From contig DATJVY010000057.1 in assembly GCA_035501615.1 (NCBI GenBank), positions 1 to 16,580 on the forward strand: 16,580 bases of DNA, in the 5' to 3' direction. Numbering within the stretch: the first letter of the stretch is position 1; every line of letters starts with the position of its first letter. A program made the translations under genes and the position numbers. Shown here in pieces: positions 1 through 6,950 of the stretch. The notes beneath the pieces were generated by a model, which worked only from the letters and a program-made list of their open reading frames with translations, was not told where the DNA came from and did not search any database. The DNA is from RPRB01 sp035501615. GTDB taxonomy: Bacteria; Myxococcota; Myxococcia; Myxococcales; Myxococcaceae.

Positions 1-1038
1 GCCCCGGAGGTACTCCAGCTTGGCGAAGACCGTCCGGGCCGGGTAGCGATCGGGGAGGGTGGGGTCGAACTTCACGCTCGACTTCACGTCGTAGGTCTGG
101 GGGCGCTCGGTGGCCTTGCGCATCTGCACCGAGGGAATGCCGAGGACTGCGGTCTCCTCGACGACCGTCCCCGAGTCGGTGATCACGCCCGCCGAGCGGG
201 TCATCAGCACCAGGAACTCGTGGTAGCCAACGGGGTCGACCATGACGACGTTCGGCGGGAGGTGGAATCCGTACTCCTGGAGCACCTTCTGCGTCCGGTA
301 GCTGGCCGGGAAGTAGACTTTCCGCGGCGCGGCCCCCACCAGGTCGAGGATGGTCCGGAACGACTCCTTGAGGTGGACGTTCTCCCGCCGGTGGCAGGTC
401 ATGGCGTAGTAGTTGCCGCGCTCGATTCCCCGCGAGGCGAAGAACTCGTCGCTCGCCAGCCGATCGTAGAACTCCTTCCGCTCGAAGTAGTACTTCTGGA
501 GCACGTCCACGATCGGATTGGTGACGACGACGATGCTGCGCGGGTTGATGCCCTCGTCGACGCCCTGTCGCTTGTACTCGGGGTAGTAGGTGTAGATGAC
601 GTCAGCGAGGTGATCGATCACCCCGCGGTACTTCTCCTCCGGCATGCGCCAGTCGTACGACCGCATGCAGCCCTCGAAGTGGATGATCGGGATGTTGAGC
701 TGCGCGGCGGCGAGGCAGGAGATGACGGTGTTGGTGTCGCCGAGGAACAGGGCCGCGTCGGGCCTGAGCCGCTCCAGCACCGGGTAGAGCCGGGCGATGA
801 TCGACGAGCTCACCTCGGCGTCGTTGCTCCCTCGGGCGTCGAGCTCGATCTCCGGCGGTTTCACGCCGAGCTCGCGGAAGAAGACGTCCTTCAGGTTGTC
901 CGAGTAGTGCTGCCCGGACCAGATGAAGGTCACCTCGACGCGTGGGTCGGCGCGGATGAGATTGAGGAAGAGGCTGGCGCGGATCACGTCCGGGCGGATG
1001 CCGAGGACGATGGCGAGCTTGGGCTTGCGGTTGGTCAT
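1..1038 (-). CDS. UDP-N-acetylglucosamine 2-epimerase family protein (FnlC/WbvD-like), 3'-truncated by the window edge
   Basis: This cytoplasmic enzyme would invert C2 of a UDP-N-acetylhexosamine. The 346 visible residues are open to the left edge; the family is usually about 370-380 residues, so only the C-terminus is missing. Visible landmarks are GQHYSD (42-47), LGDTNT (99-104), HFE (120-122), MPEEKYR (132-138), HRRENV (216-221) and TDSGTV (287-292). The TDSGTV and LGDTNT forms, and the MPEEKYR stretch after HFE, resemble the FnlC/CapG/WbvD branch more than housekeeping WecB. The usual N-terminal GTRPE is GIRPD here. The ATG overlaps the stop of the upstream reductase gene (ATGA), so translation is probably coupled. 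By family knowledge it would do the last step of UDP-L-FucNAc or UDP-L-QuiNAc synthesis. The exact sugar cannot be read from sequence; a plain WecB/MnaA role is the alternative. Confidence 0.88.
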   Translation of the reverse strand, partial: MTNRKPKLAIVLGIRPDVIRASLFLNLIRADPRVEVTFIWSGQHYSDNLKDVFFRELGVKPPEIELDARGSNDAEVSSSIIARLYPVLERLRPDAALFLGDTNTVISCLAAAQLNIPIIHFEGCMRSYDWRMPEEKYRGVIDHLADVIYTYYPEYKRQGVDEGINPRSIVVVTNPIVDVLQKYYFERKEFYDRLASDEFFASRGIERGNYYAMTCHRRENVHLKESFRTILDLVGAAPRKVYFPASYRTQKVLQEYGFHLPPNVVMVDPVGYHEFLVLMTRSAGVITDSGTVVEETAVLGIPSVQMRKATERPQTYDVKSSVKFDPTLPDRYPARTVFAKLEYLRG

Positions 1039-1928
1039 ATCGTGAGCGGCGCCCGTACCATGGCGCGCACGGCCTCGGCCATATCCAGTGGCCCGCCGGC
1101 CAGCAAGCAGAGGTCTTCCCACCGCGAGACGAGGAGCCGATTCCGGCGGTCGCCGGACTCGGCGGGCTCGATGACCACCCGATGGCCGAGCTCGGCCTCG
1201 AAGAGACGGAGGAGCTCGTACTTGCTGAGTCCCCGGTTGGGACAGAAGTGACGGAGGGACGAGACCCGGGTCACCCGGTCGAAGAGACCCTGCTCGATCA
1301 CCGCCCGGCAGAGCGCGGCAAGCTGCTCGCTGGTGACCCCGTTCCACTGCTGGTCGACGAATCCGCGAACGTGCTCGCCCGGGGCGAGGCGGCGAAACCA
1401 CTCGTACAGCCCGCGACCTCCTTGCGGATCGGGACCGATGATCGAGCAGCGGAGCGTGAGCGCGTGGGGGCCGACCACCTCGCCCGCGAGCTTGGTGCGC
1501 CCGTACAGATCCTCGGGGTCGGGGACGGAGGCCTCCGAGTAGGGTCCGGCCCTGCCCGAGAAGACCCCGTCGGTCGAGAGGTGGATGAGCCGTGCACCGG
1601 CGCGGGCGGCGGCGGCGGCGAGCCGCTGCGGAAAGTGGGCGTTGAGCGCCTCGGCGAGGCTGGCCACCGCGGGGCCGCCGGTCCGGATCTGGCTCTGGGT
1701 CAGGCCGATCGCGTTGACGAGGTAGTCCGCGCCGCCCTGGTCGGCGATCGCCGCGTCGATCGCCGCGTCCGGGCCGAGTGCGTCGAGGTACCCCGCCGAG
1801 CGAGGGTCGCGCCGCTGGGTGTGACGGACCCGCCATCCGGGGAGGGCCCTCAACCGCGCCGCCAGGAGGTGCCCCAGCATCCCGGTCCCGCCCAGGACGA
1901 GGACCGCCGGCCCGGAACCGGCCATCAC
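1035..1928 (-). CDS. RmlD-like SDR reductase for a 4-keto-6-deoxy sugar nucleotide (WbvR-like)
   Basis: This extended SDR of the dTDP-4-dehydrorhamnose reductase family probably reduces the 4-keto group of a UDP-4-keto-6-deoxy-HexNAc. Seen in sequence: nucleotide-binding GGTGMLG (13-19), STDGVFSG (118-125) and the Y142-x3-K146 pair in YGRTK. At 297 residues it is a bare reductase; CapF/FnlB-type enzymes are longer because of a C-terminal cupin, so the shorter WbvR type fits better. The start is ambiguous. GTG at 1928 overlaps the upstream stop by four bases (GTGA), while ATG at 1925 overlaps by one (TGATG). Its own stop overlaps the 2-epimerase start. A true rhamnose-type rmlD exists separately at about 6.9 kb, which argues that this copy serves another sugar. 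The substrate is inferred from its neighbours only. Confidence 0.88.
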   Translation of the reverse strand: MMAGSGPAVLVLGGTGMLGHLLAARLRALPGWRVRHTQRRDPRSAGYLDALGPDAAIDAAIADQGGADYLVNAIGLTQSQIRTGGPAVASLAEALNAHFPQRLAAAAARAGARLIHLSTDGVFSGRAGPYSEASVPDPEDLYGRTKLAGEVVGPHALTLRCSIIGPDPQGGRGLYEWFRRLAPGEHVRGFVDQQWNGVTSEQLAALCRAVIEQGLFDRVTRVSSLRHFCPNRGLSKYELLRLFEAELGHRVVIEPAESGDRRNRLLVSRWEDLCLLAGGPLDMAEAVRAMVRAPLTI

Positions 1929-3205
1929 GCGCCCTGGACCGAGACCGACGGCAGCGGAACGATGAACTTTCCGCCCGCCTGGAGGTAATCCCTTCGCCGC
2001 CGCTTGACCTCCTCGATGAACGGCCAGGCGAAGACCAGGGCGTAATCCGGGCGGACCGGCGCTTCCTCCACCGCGCTCCAGGGCCGGATCGGCAGATGGG
2101 TGCCGGGCGTGAGCAGTCCGTGCTTGGCCGGGGCATCGTCCACGACGAAGTCCAGGTAGCGCCCGTCGATCCCGCAGTAGTTCATGATGGTGGTCGCCCG
2201 GCCGGAGGCTCCGTAACCGATCACCCTCTTTCCCCGCGACTTGAGGTCATCGAGCAGGGCGAGCAGATCGGTCTTGGTCCTCTGGACCCGCGCTCCGAAT
2301 CCCTCGAACGTCCGCACGTCCAGGAGCCCCCGGGCGCTCTCCTCCGTTCGTTGCGCCTCCACCGAGGGCGAGATCTCCTGTCGTCCGGTGCCGCGGCGCT
2401 GGGCGTAGAAGCGGAGCGTCCCGGAGCGGAGGGGGATGCGCTTGACCTCGAAGATCTCCAGGCCGTACTCGCCGAGGAACCGCTCGAGGCAGCGGAGCGT
2501 GTAGTAGCTCATGTGCTCGTGGTACATCATGTCGTACTGCATCTCCTCGACGACGATACCCAGGTAGTAGATCTCGAAGACGAAGACGCCGCCTGGCGCA
2601 AGCACCTGGTCGATGCCGCGCATCACCTCGTGCATGTCGTCGATGTGAGCGAACGAGAAGCTGGAGACGACGGCGTCGGCCTTCCCGTGCTCGGCGACGA
2701 TCCGGCTCGCTGCCCGGGGGCCGAAGGTGTCGGCGATGGCCACCACGCCGGGGTCGGTGATGGTGGCCACCACGTTCTCCGCCGGGTCGACTCCGACGTT
2801 GCGGATCCCCCTCGCTGCCAGGTGGCGGAGCAACACGCCGTCGTTGCAGCCGATCTCCACCACCAGCGAGCGCTCCTTCGGGGTGAAGCGCTCCTCGAGC
2901 TCCGCGGCGAATTGTCCGAAGTGGTCGCGCAGCGTCTGGATGGCCGAGGAAAAATAGAAGTACTTCTTGAAGAGGACCTCGACCGGGATCACGGTGTCCA
3001 CCTGGACGTTGGTGCACGCTCGGCAGAACTGCATCCCCATCGGGTAGAAGCGCTCGGCAGGGATCTCCTCCGGCTTGAGGAACGCACCGGCCAGCGGAAA
3101 GTCGCCGAAGTCGATGAAGGTCCTGAGGTCCTTCGAGCCGCAGAGCCGGCAGGCGGTGAGCGTCCGGTACGCTCCGCGGGGTCGGGAGGTGCTGCCAGGG
3201 GTCAT
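1925..3205 (-). CDS. Sugar C-methyltransferase (zinc-binding N-domain, SAM domain, C-terminal Methyltransf_14-type domain)
   Basis: This cytoplasmic SAM-dependent methyltransferase is of the TylC3/NovU/TcaB9 kind, which adds a methyl to a ring carbon (often C3) of a 4-keto-deoxy nucleotide sugar. Its 426 residues show the three-part family layout. The zinc-binding N-domain has C19, C22, C61 and C64, plus FPLAGAFLKPEE (36-47). The Rossmann SAM domain has EIGCNDG (117-123). The C-terminal domain has GYGASGRATT (330-339). Residues matching the family's active site are H187 in FAHIDD and Y228/E230/H231 in YHEHMSYY. The ATG has a good Shine-Dalgarno, GGAGAG, ending four bases upstream (bases 3210-3215 on this strand). 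It lies 67 bases after the membrane-SDR gene and overlaps the reductase gene. A C-methyltransferase inside an amino-sugar operon suggests a branched sugar. The substrate and methylated carbon are unknown. Confidence 0.9.
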   Translation of the reverse strand: MTPGSTSRPRGAYRTLTACRLCGSKDLRTFIDFGDFPLAGAFLKPEEIPAERFYPMGMQFCRACTNVQVDTVIPVEVLFKKYFYFSSAIQTLRDHFGQFAAELEERFTPKERSLVVEIGCNDGVLLRHLAARGIRNVGVDPAENVVATITDPGVVAIADTFGPRAASRIVAEHGKADAVVSSFSFAHIDDMHEVMRGIDQVLAPGGVFVFEIYYLGIVVEEMQYDMMYHEHMSYYTLRCLERFLGEYGLEIFEVKRIPLRSGTLRFYAQRRGTGRQEISPSVEAQRTEESARGLLDVRTFEGFGARVQRTKTDLLALLDDLKSRGKRVIGYGASGRATTIMNYCGIDGRYLDFVVDDAPAKHGLLTPGTHLPIRPWSAVEEAPVRPDYALVFAWPFIEEVKRRRRDYLQAGGKFIVPLPSVSVQGA

Positions 3206-3272
3206 GCTTCTCTCCAGGGTGGGTGGTCGCGCACGGCGATGGCCGGCGATGCCGGCCAGGCACGGACCGGGC

Positions 3273-4778
3273 TCAAGGCGAGGGAGGCGGGACCGGAGCG
3301 GCCTCGGCCTGGCCCGAGAGGCGGCCGGCGAGGGCCCGGGCGTCGGCGAGGGGCAGGTAGAGCCGTGCGGCCTGCTCCGGGTCGAGGAAGTCCTGGACTG
3401 CCTCGCGCGTCACCGCCACGTTGCTGTAGGCCGGTGCTCTCCAGTCTCCGTAGGTTCCCTTCTGGAACTCGGCGACGATCTCGCGGATGCCATCCTCGAT
3501 CGAGGTGGCGCAGGAGAAGCCCAGCCCGCGGATCTTCCGGAAGCTCACCGCGTAGTTCCGGCGGTCGGTGACGTCCGGCCTGCGGACGATCTCCACCGGG
3601 TGGTGCTCCGAGACGATCTTCCGAACCGTCTCCGCCAGCTGACCGATGGTCATGTTGAGACGCTCGTCGCCGACGTTGAAGACCTGACCCCGCAGCGCCT
3701 CCGGGTCGCCGTTGAGGACCAGGACGATCGCCCGCGCGAGGTCCCGGACATGGACGAACGGGCGCCACTGGCTCTCGCCGGTGAGGGTGATCTTCCCGTC
3801 GGTCACCGCCTGGGCGGTGAAGAGGTTCGCGACCAGATCGAAGCGGGGACGCCGCGAGTGGCCGAAGACGGTGGCGAACCGGAGCACGGTCGCCGAGAAG
3901 TTCTCGTCCGGGCAGAGGAGGAGCTCGTGCTCGCTGTCGATCTTCGTGCGGGCGTAGAGCGAGACGGGGTTCAGATCGTCGGTCTCGCTGACCTCGCGGT
4001 CGGTGGCCCCGTAGACCGAGCAGCTCGAGGCGAAGATGAACCGTGGCACTCCGAAGGACAGCGCCGCCTCCTTGACCATCCGGGTGGCGATGACGTTGGC
4101 GTGCCGGGTGAACGTCTCGTCCACCGCGCAGGCAGGGTCGCCCACCAGACCGGCGAGGTGGACCACCGAGGAGACCCCCCGCATCGCCTCCAGCAGCTTC
4201 ACGATGTCGGTGACGTCCCCCTCGATCAGCTCCACCCGGGAGTTCTTGAGGAGGTCCTCGATCGGCCCGCGGCCGTAGAGCAGCCGGTCGAAGATGCGGA
4301 CCGACTCACCGGCCCGGAGCAGCTCGTCGACCACGTGGGTTCCGATGTAGCCCGCCCCGCCCACGACCAGGACCGGTCCTCGCCGCCGGAGCGTGCTGGC
4401 CACGAAGCTGCTCCGCACGCGGGTGTTGAGATTGAGGAGGACCCGGGGGATGACCAGTGGCGCCCAGATGAGCGCGGCCCAGAGCAGAGCGACGGGGAGC
4501 GAGCGCGAGAGCAGACCGAGCGCGACTGCGCTGCAGGTCACGGAGGCGGTCAGTCGAACCGCCTTGGTCATTCCGGATCCGACCTTCACCGTGGTGTAGA
4601 TGCCGAAGACCCGGTTGAAGCCGACGATCAGCAGCGGACCGGCGAGGATCGCGGCGCCGCTCCAGCCCAGGAAGAGGCGCCCGAAGACGAGGACCACCAC
4701 CGTCGCCCCGGCCGAGACGACCAGGTCGTAAAGCAGCCGGGCACGGTTCGGCGTCAAGCGGAGGGAACGGTGAGGCAT
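3273..4778 (-). CDS. Membrane-anchored NAD-dependent epimerase/dehydratase (N-terminal transmembrane domain fused to a GalE-like SDR)
   Basis: The protein has 501 residues. Residues 1 to about 115 hold roughly four hydrophobic segments (about 14-35, 41-60, 76-92 and 94-113). From about 135 onward it is an extended SDR with GGAGYIG (140-146), the serine-rich ASSCSVYG (250-257) and a Y275-x3-K279 pair in YARTK. RPFVHVRDLARA (339-350) and FNVGDERLN (367-375) are typical of GalE/RfbB-like enzymes. The SDR part would epimerise, dehydrate or reduce a nucleotide sugar; the membrane part would hold it at the inner face of the inner membrane. WbpM/CapD dehydratases also have a membrane N-domain, but their catalytic part is a different SDR, so this pairing is unusual. 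The gene begins 48 bases after the dehydratase gene and has no strong ribosome site. The C-terminal tail is rich in proline and alanine. The substrate is unknown. Confidence 0.82.
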   Translation of the reverse strand: MPHRSLRLTPNRARLLYDLVVSAGATVVVLVFGRLFLGWSGAAILAGPLLIVGFNRVFGIYTTVKVGSGMTKAVRLTASVTCSAVALGLLSRSLPVALLWAALIWAPLVIPRVLLNLNTRVRSSFVASTLRRRGPVLVVGGAGYIGTHVVDELLRAGESVRIFDRLLYGRGPIEDLLKNSRVELIEGDVTDIVKLLEAMRGVSSVVHLAGLVGDPACAVDETFTRHANVIATRMVKEAALSFGVPRFIFASSCSVYGATDREVSETDDLNPVSLYARTKIDSEHELLLCPDENFSATVLRFATVFGHSRRPRFDLVANLFTAQAVTDGKITLTGESQWRPFVHVRDLARAIVLVLNGDPEALRGQVFNVGDERLNMTIGQLAETVRKIVSEHHPVEIVRRPDVTDRRNYAVSFRKIRGLGFSCATSIEDGIREIVAEFQKGTYGDWRAPAYSNVAVTREAVQDFLDPEQAARLYLPLADARALAGRLSGQAEAAPVPPPSP

Positions 4779-4826
4779 CCGGGTCCCATCTATCTCCCGC
4801 AGCTGGGAGGCTGCAAGGTGAAGGTC

Positions 4827-5819
4827 CTAGAGGAGCGGGGTGACGAACGCCTCCAGCTCTGCTCCGGAGAGCCGCTGGCAATCCTCCAGCGTGAGCCCCC
4901 TCTCGGGCACGGCGCGCTGGCCTCTCCCGGTGCTGCGCAGGAGAGCGTCCAGGAGCACCGCGCCCTCCGGTACCTCGGGAAATTCCCGGGCCAGGGCGCG
5001 CTCCTCGGCCATGATCAGGGTCGCGGACTCCTTCTCCCCCGCGAAGCCGGGCGTCTCCACCACCGAGACTCGACCCTTGCCCAGGAGTCTCTTGAGCGTC
5101 TCGGCCAGCTCGGCGATCCGGATCACCCGGGGAATCAGCACCAGGACCTCGCCGCCCCGGCAGCGATCCAGGGCCTCGTCCAGGTTCCGGATCACCTGGG
5201 CCTGGGACACGAAGCCGCGCGACGTCTGTGAACCGTTCACGGTCGCGGTCTGGTCGGCCGAGAGCAGCTGGCGGAAGACGTGGAAGGCCGATCCGGTGCT
5301 GTCCATCACGTTGGAGTACCGCAGGGTGAACGCCCGCCGTCCCTCCTCGAGCAACCGGGCGGTCTCGGTCACCAGCTTCTCGCCGATGTACTTCTGGGCC
5401 CCGTAGACCGAGGAGGCATAGGGAGCCTTGTCGGTGGAGAGGAAGACCAGGCACTCCGCCCCGGAGCTCAGGAACCGGCGGGCGACGATCTCGGTCCCGA
5501 GGACGTTGACCCGGGTGCTGGCCGCCGGGTTCGCCTCGCACTCGGGCAGATGCTTCATCGCCGCCGCATGCACGACCAGGTCGACGCGGCGGAGCACGGT
5601 CGCCACCGCTGCCGGGTCGGTGACGTCGCCGATGCGGAAGTCAATCCCGGCGGCGAGCGCTCCCAGCTCTCGCTTCAGCGCGGCGTGCTTCATCTCGTCG
5701 CGGGAGAAGACGACCACTCCCGCGGCGCCCGCATCCGTCGCCGCCCGGAGGAACTTCCTTCCGAACGCGCCTGCGCCGCCGGTGACGAGCACCCGCTTCT
5801 TCTTCAACCAGCTGGTCAT
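4827..5819 (-). CDS. UDP-GlcNAc 4,6-dehydratase, soluble FlaA1/CapD-type SDR
   Basis: By family this enzyme removes water across C4-C6 of UDP-GlcNAc, with or without C5 inversion, giving a 4-keto-6-deoxy intermediate. The 330-residue reading shows TGGAGAFG (13-20), FSRDEMKHAAL (38-48), AAAMKHLPECEANP (85-98), STDK (128-131) and a Y139-x3-K143 pair in YGAQK. It lacks the membrane N-domain of WbpM-type proteins, so it is the short soluble form. I chose the ATG at 5819 because it places the nucleotide-binding motif at the family position; the open frame upstream of it is proline/arginine-rich and unlike the family. No Shine-Dalgarno is visible. It is the first gene of the leftward unit and diverges from rmlB. 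With the reductase and 2-epimerase at the far end of the unit it could form a UDP-L-QuiNAc or UDP-L-FucNAc route. A tyrosine rather than methionine at the catalytic position is closer to FlaA1/PseB than to CapE/FnlA. Confidence 0.87.
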   Translation of the reverse strand: MTSWLKKKRVLVTGGAGAFGRKFLRAATDAGAAGVVVFSRDEMKHAALKRELGALAAGIDFRIGDVTDPAAVATVLRRVDLVVHAAAMKHLPECEANPAASTRVNVLGTEIVARRFLSSGAECLVFLSTDKAPYASSVYGAQKYIGEKLVTETARLLEEGRRAFTLRYSNVMDSTGSAFHVFRQLLSADQTATVNGSQTSRGFVSQAQVIRNLDEALDRCRGGEVLVLIPRVIRIAELAETLKRLLGKGRVSVVETPGFAGEKESATLIMAEERALAREFPEVPEGAVLLDALLRSTGRGQRAVPERGLTLEDCQRLSGAELEAFVTPLL

Positions 5820-5920
5820 GGGCCCGGTCGCGGCTATAGCGGATCGACCCGGGGGGTGCCAGGTTCGGTGCCCGGCGCGCTTGACTCGGCGAGGAACGCC
5901 GTGGACAACCACCAGCGAGA
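5820..5920. promoter_or_regulatory. Divergent intergenic region between the amino-sugar unit and the rml unit, with weak candidate promoters
   Basis: This 101-base gap must hold promoters for both leftward and rightward units. Rightward, TTGACT (5881-5886) is followed after 17 bases by GACAAC (5904-5909), a fair -35 with a poor -10. If used, transcription would start only about five bases before the rmlB ATG. Leftward, a TATAGC-like -10 lies in the small palindrome GCTATAGC (5833-5840), with only a weak -35. Neither flanking start has a clear Shine-Dalgarno, which would fit short-leader or leaderless transcripts. These are hand-read matches with no experimental support. Confidence 0.35.
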
Positions 5921-6940
5921 ATGAATGTCCTGGTCACCGGCGGCTGTGGCTTCATCGGGTCCAACCTGGTGCGGCACCTGCGTGCCCAGCGGCCGCAGTG
6001 GACCGTGGTCGACCTGGATCTCCTGACCTACGCCGGGAACCTGGAGAACCTCGCCGATCTCGAGGGCGACCCACGGCACGTCTTCGTCCGGGGGGACATC
6101 GGCGACAGGACGCTGGTCGAGTCGCTGCTCGAGCAGCACCGGATCGAGGCCGTCCTGCACCTCGCCGCCGAGAGCCACGTCGACCGCTCCATCCTCGGCC
6201 CCGAGCTCTTCGTCCGGACCAACGTCCTCGGTACCCAGGTGCTGCTCGAGGCCTGCTACCGGAAGAAGGTCTCGCGGTTCGTGATGGTCTCCACCGACGA
6301 GGTCTACGGCTCGCTCGGACCCACCGGGGCCTTCACCGAGCGCTCGCCGCTGCAGCCCTCCAGCCCCTATTCGGCCTCGAAGGCCGCGGCGGACCTCCTC
6401 GCCCTGGCCTTCCACCACACCTTCGGGCTGGAGGTGGTGGTCACCCGCTGCTCGAACAACTACGGCCCCTACCAGTTCCCGGAGAAGCTCATCCCACTGA
6501 TGGTGGTGAACGCGCTGCACGACGAGCCGCTGCCCCTCTACGGCGACGGGGGAAACGTCCGCGACTGGCTCCACGTGGAAGATCACTGCGAGGCGCTCCT
6601 CGCCGTCCTCGAGCGGGGCAGGGCGGGCGAGGTCTACAACGTCGGAGGCGGCACCGAGCAGCGCAACATCGACCTGGTGAAGCTCCTCCTCGCCGCGCTG
6701 GGCAAGCCCGAGAGCCTCATCCGCTTCGTGCAGGATCGCCCGGGGCACGACCGCCGGTACGCCATCGACCCCACCAAGGTTCGCGCCGAGCTCGGCTGGA
6801 CGCCGCGGCACACCTTCCAGCAGGGCCTCGAGGTCACAGTCCACTGGTACGTCGAGCACCCCGACTGGTGGAAGCACGTCAAGAGCGGCGCCTACCGGCA
6901 GTACTACGAGACCCAGTACCGGAAGCGGCTGGGGAGCTAG
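5921..6940 (+). CDS. rmlB: dTDP-glucose 4,6-dehydratase
   Basis: Second step of dTDP-L-rhamnose synthesis: dTDP-glucose to dTDP-4-keto-6-deoxy-glucose in the cytoplasm, using tightly bound NAD. The 339-residue length is normal. It shows TGGCGFIG (6-13), DLLTYAGNLENL (33-44), the catalytic triad region STDEVYG (124-130, with T125, D126, E127), the Y150-x3-K154 pair in YSASK, and NNYGPYQFPEKLIP (179-192), a signature of RmlB as opposed to other SDR dehydratases. It is the first gene of the rightward unit. The ATG is preceded by GCGAGA with no obvious Shine-Dalgarno. Its product also feeds many other deoxysugar routes, so it could supply the C-methylated sugar as well as rhamnose. The assignment is firm. 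Confidence 0.96.
   Translation: MNVLVTGGCGFIGSNLVRHLRAQRPQWTVVDLDLLTYAGNLENLADLEGDPRHVFVRGDIGDRTLVESLLEQHRIEAVLHLAAESHVDRSILGPELFVRTNVLGTQVLLEACYRKKVSRFVMVSTDEVYGSLGPTGAFTERSPLQPSSPYSASKAAADLLALAFHHTFGLEVVVTRCSNNYGPYQFPEKLIPLMVVNALHDEPLPLYGDGGNVRDWLHVEDHCEALLAVLERGRAGEVYNVGGGTEQRNIDLVKLLLAALGKPESLIRFVQDRPGHDRRYAIDPTKVRAELGWTPRHTFQQGLEVTVHWYVEHPDWWKHVKSGAYRQYYETQYRKRLGS
6931..6936 (+). promoter_or_regulatory. Shine-Dalgarno GGGGAG in the end of rmlB that bears on the rmlD start
   Basis: GGGGAG lies inside the last codons of rmlB. It is 8 bases from a TTG codon at 6945 and 14 bases from the ATG at 6951. Spacing favours the TTG, whereas codon preference and the conserved RmlD N-terminus favour the ATG. 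The two proteins differ by two residues only. Confidence 0.45.
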
Positions 6941-6950
6941 CCTCTTGTCG

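Noticed and set aside
3075..5231. A plus-strand open frame of about 718 codons, and similar long ones at 1778-3571 and 220-1251.
   Set aside because: They lie antisense to well-recognised minus-strand enzymes, contain no recognisable motif, and are rich in R/E/D/H/V as expected for the mirror frame of very GC-rich genes.
6945..6950. TTG as the definite start of rmlD.
   Set aside because: Ribosome-site spacing favours it, but the ATG two codons later matches the conserved RmlD N-terminus; it is left as an alternative.
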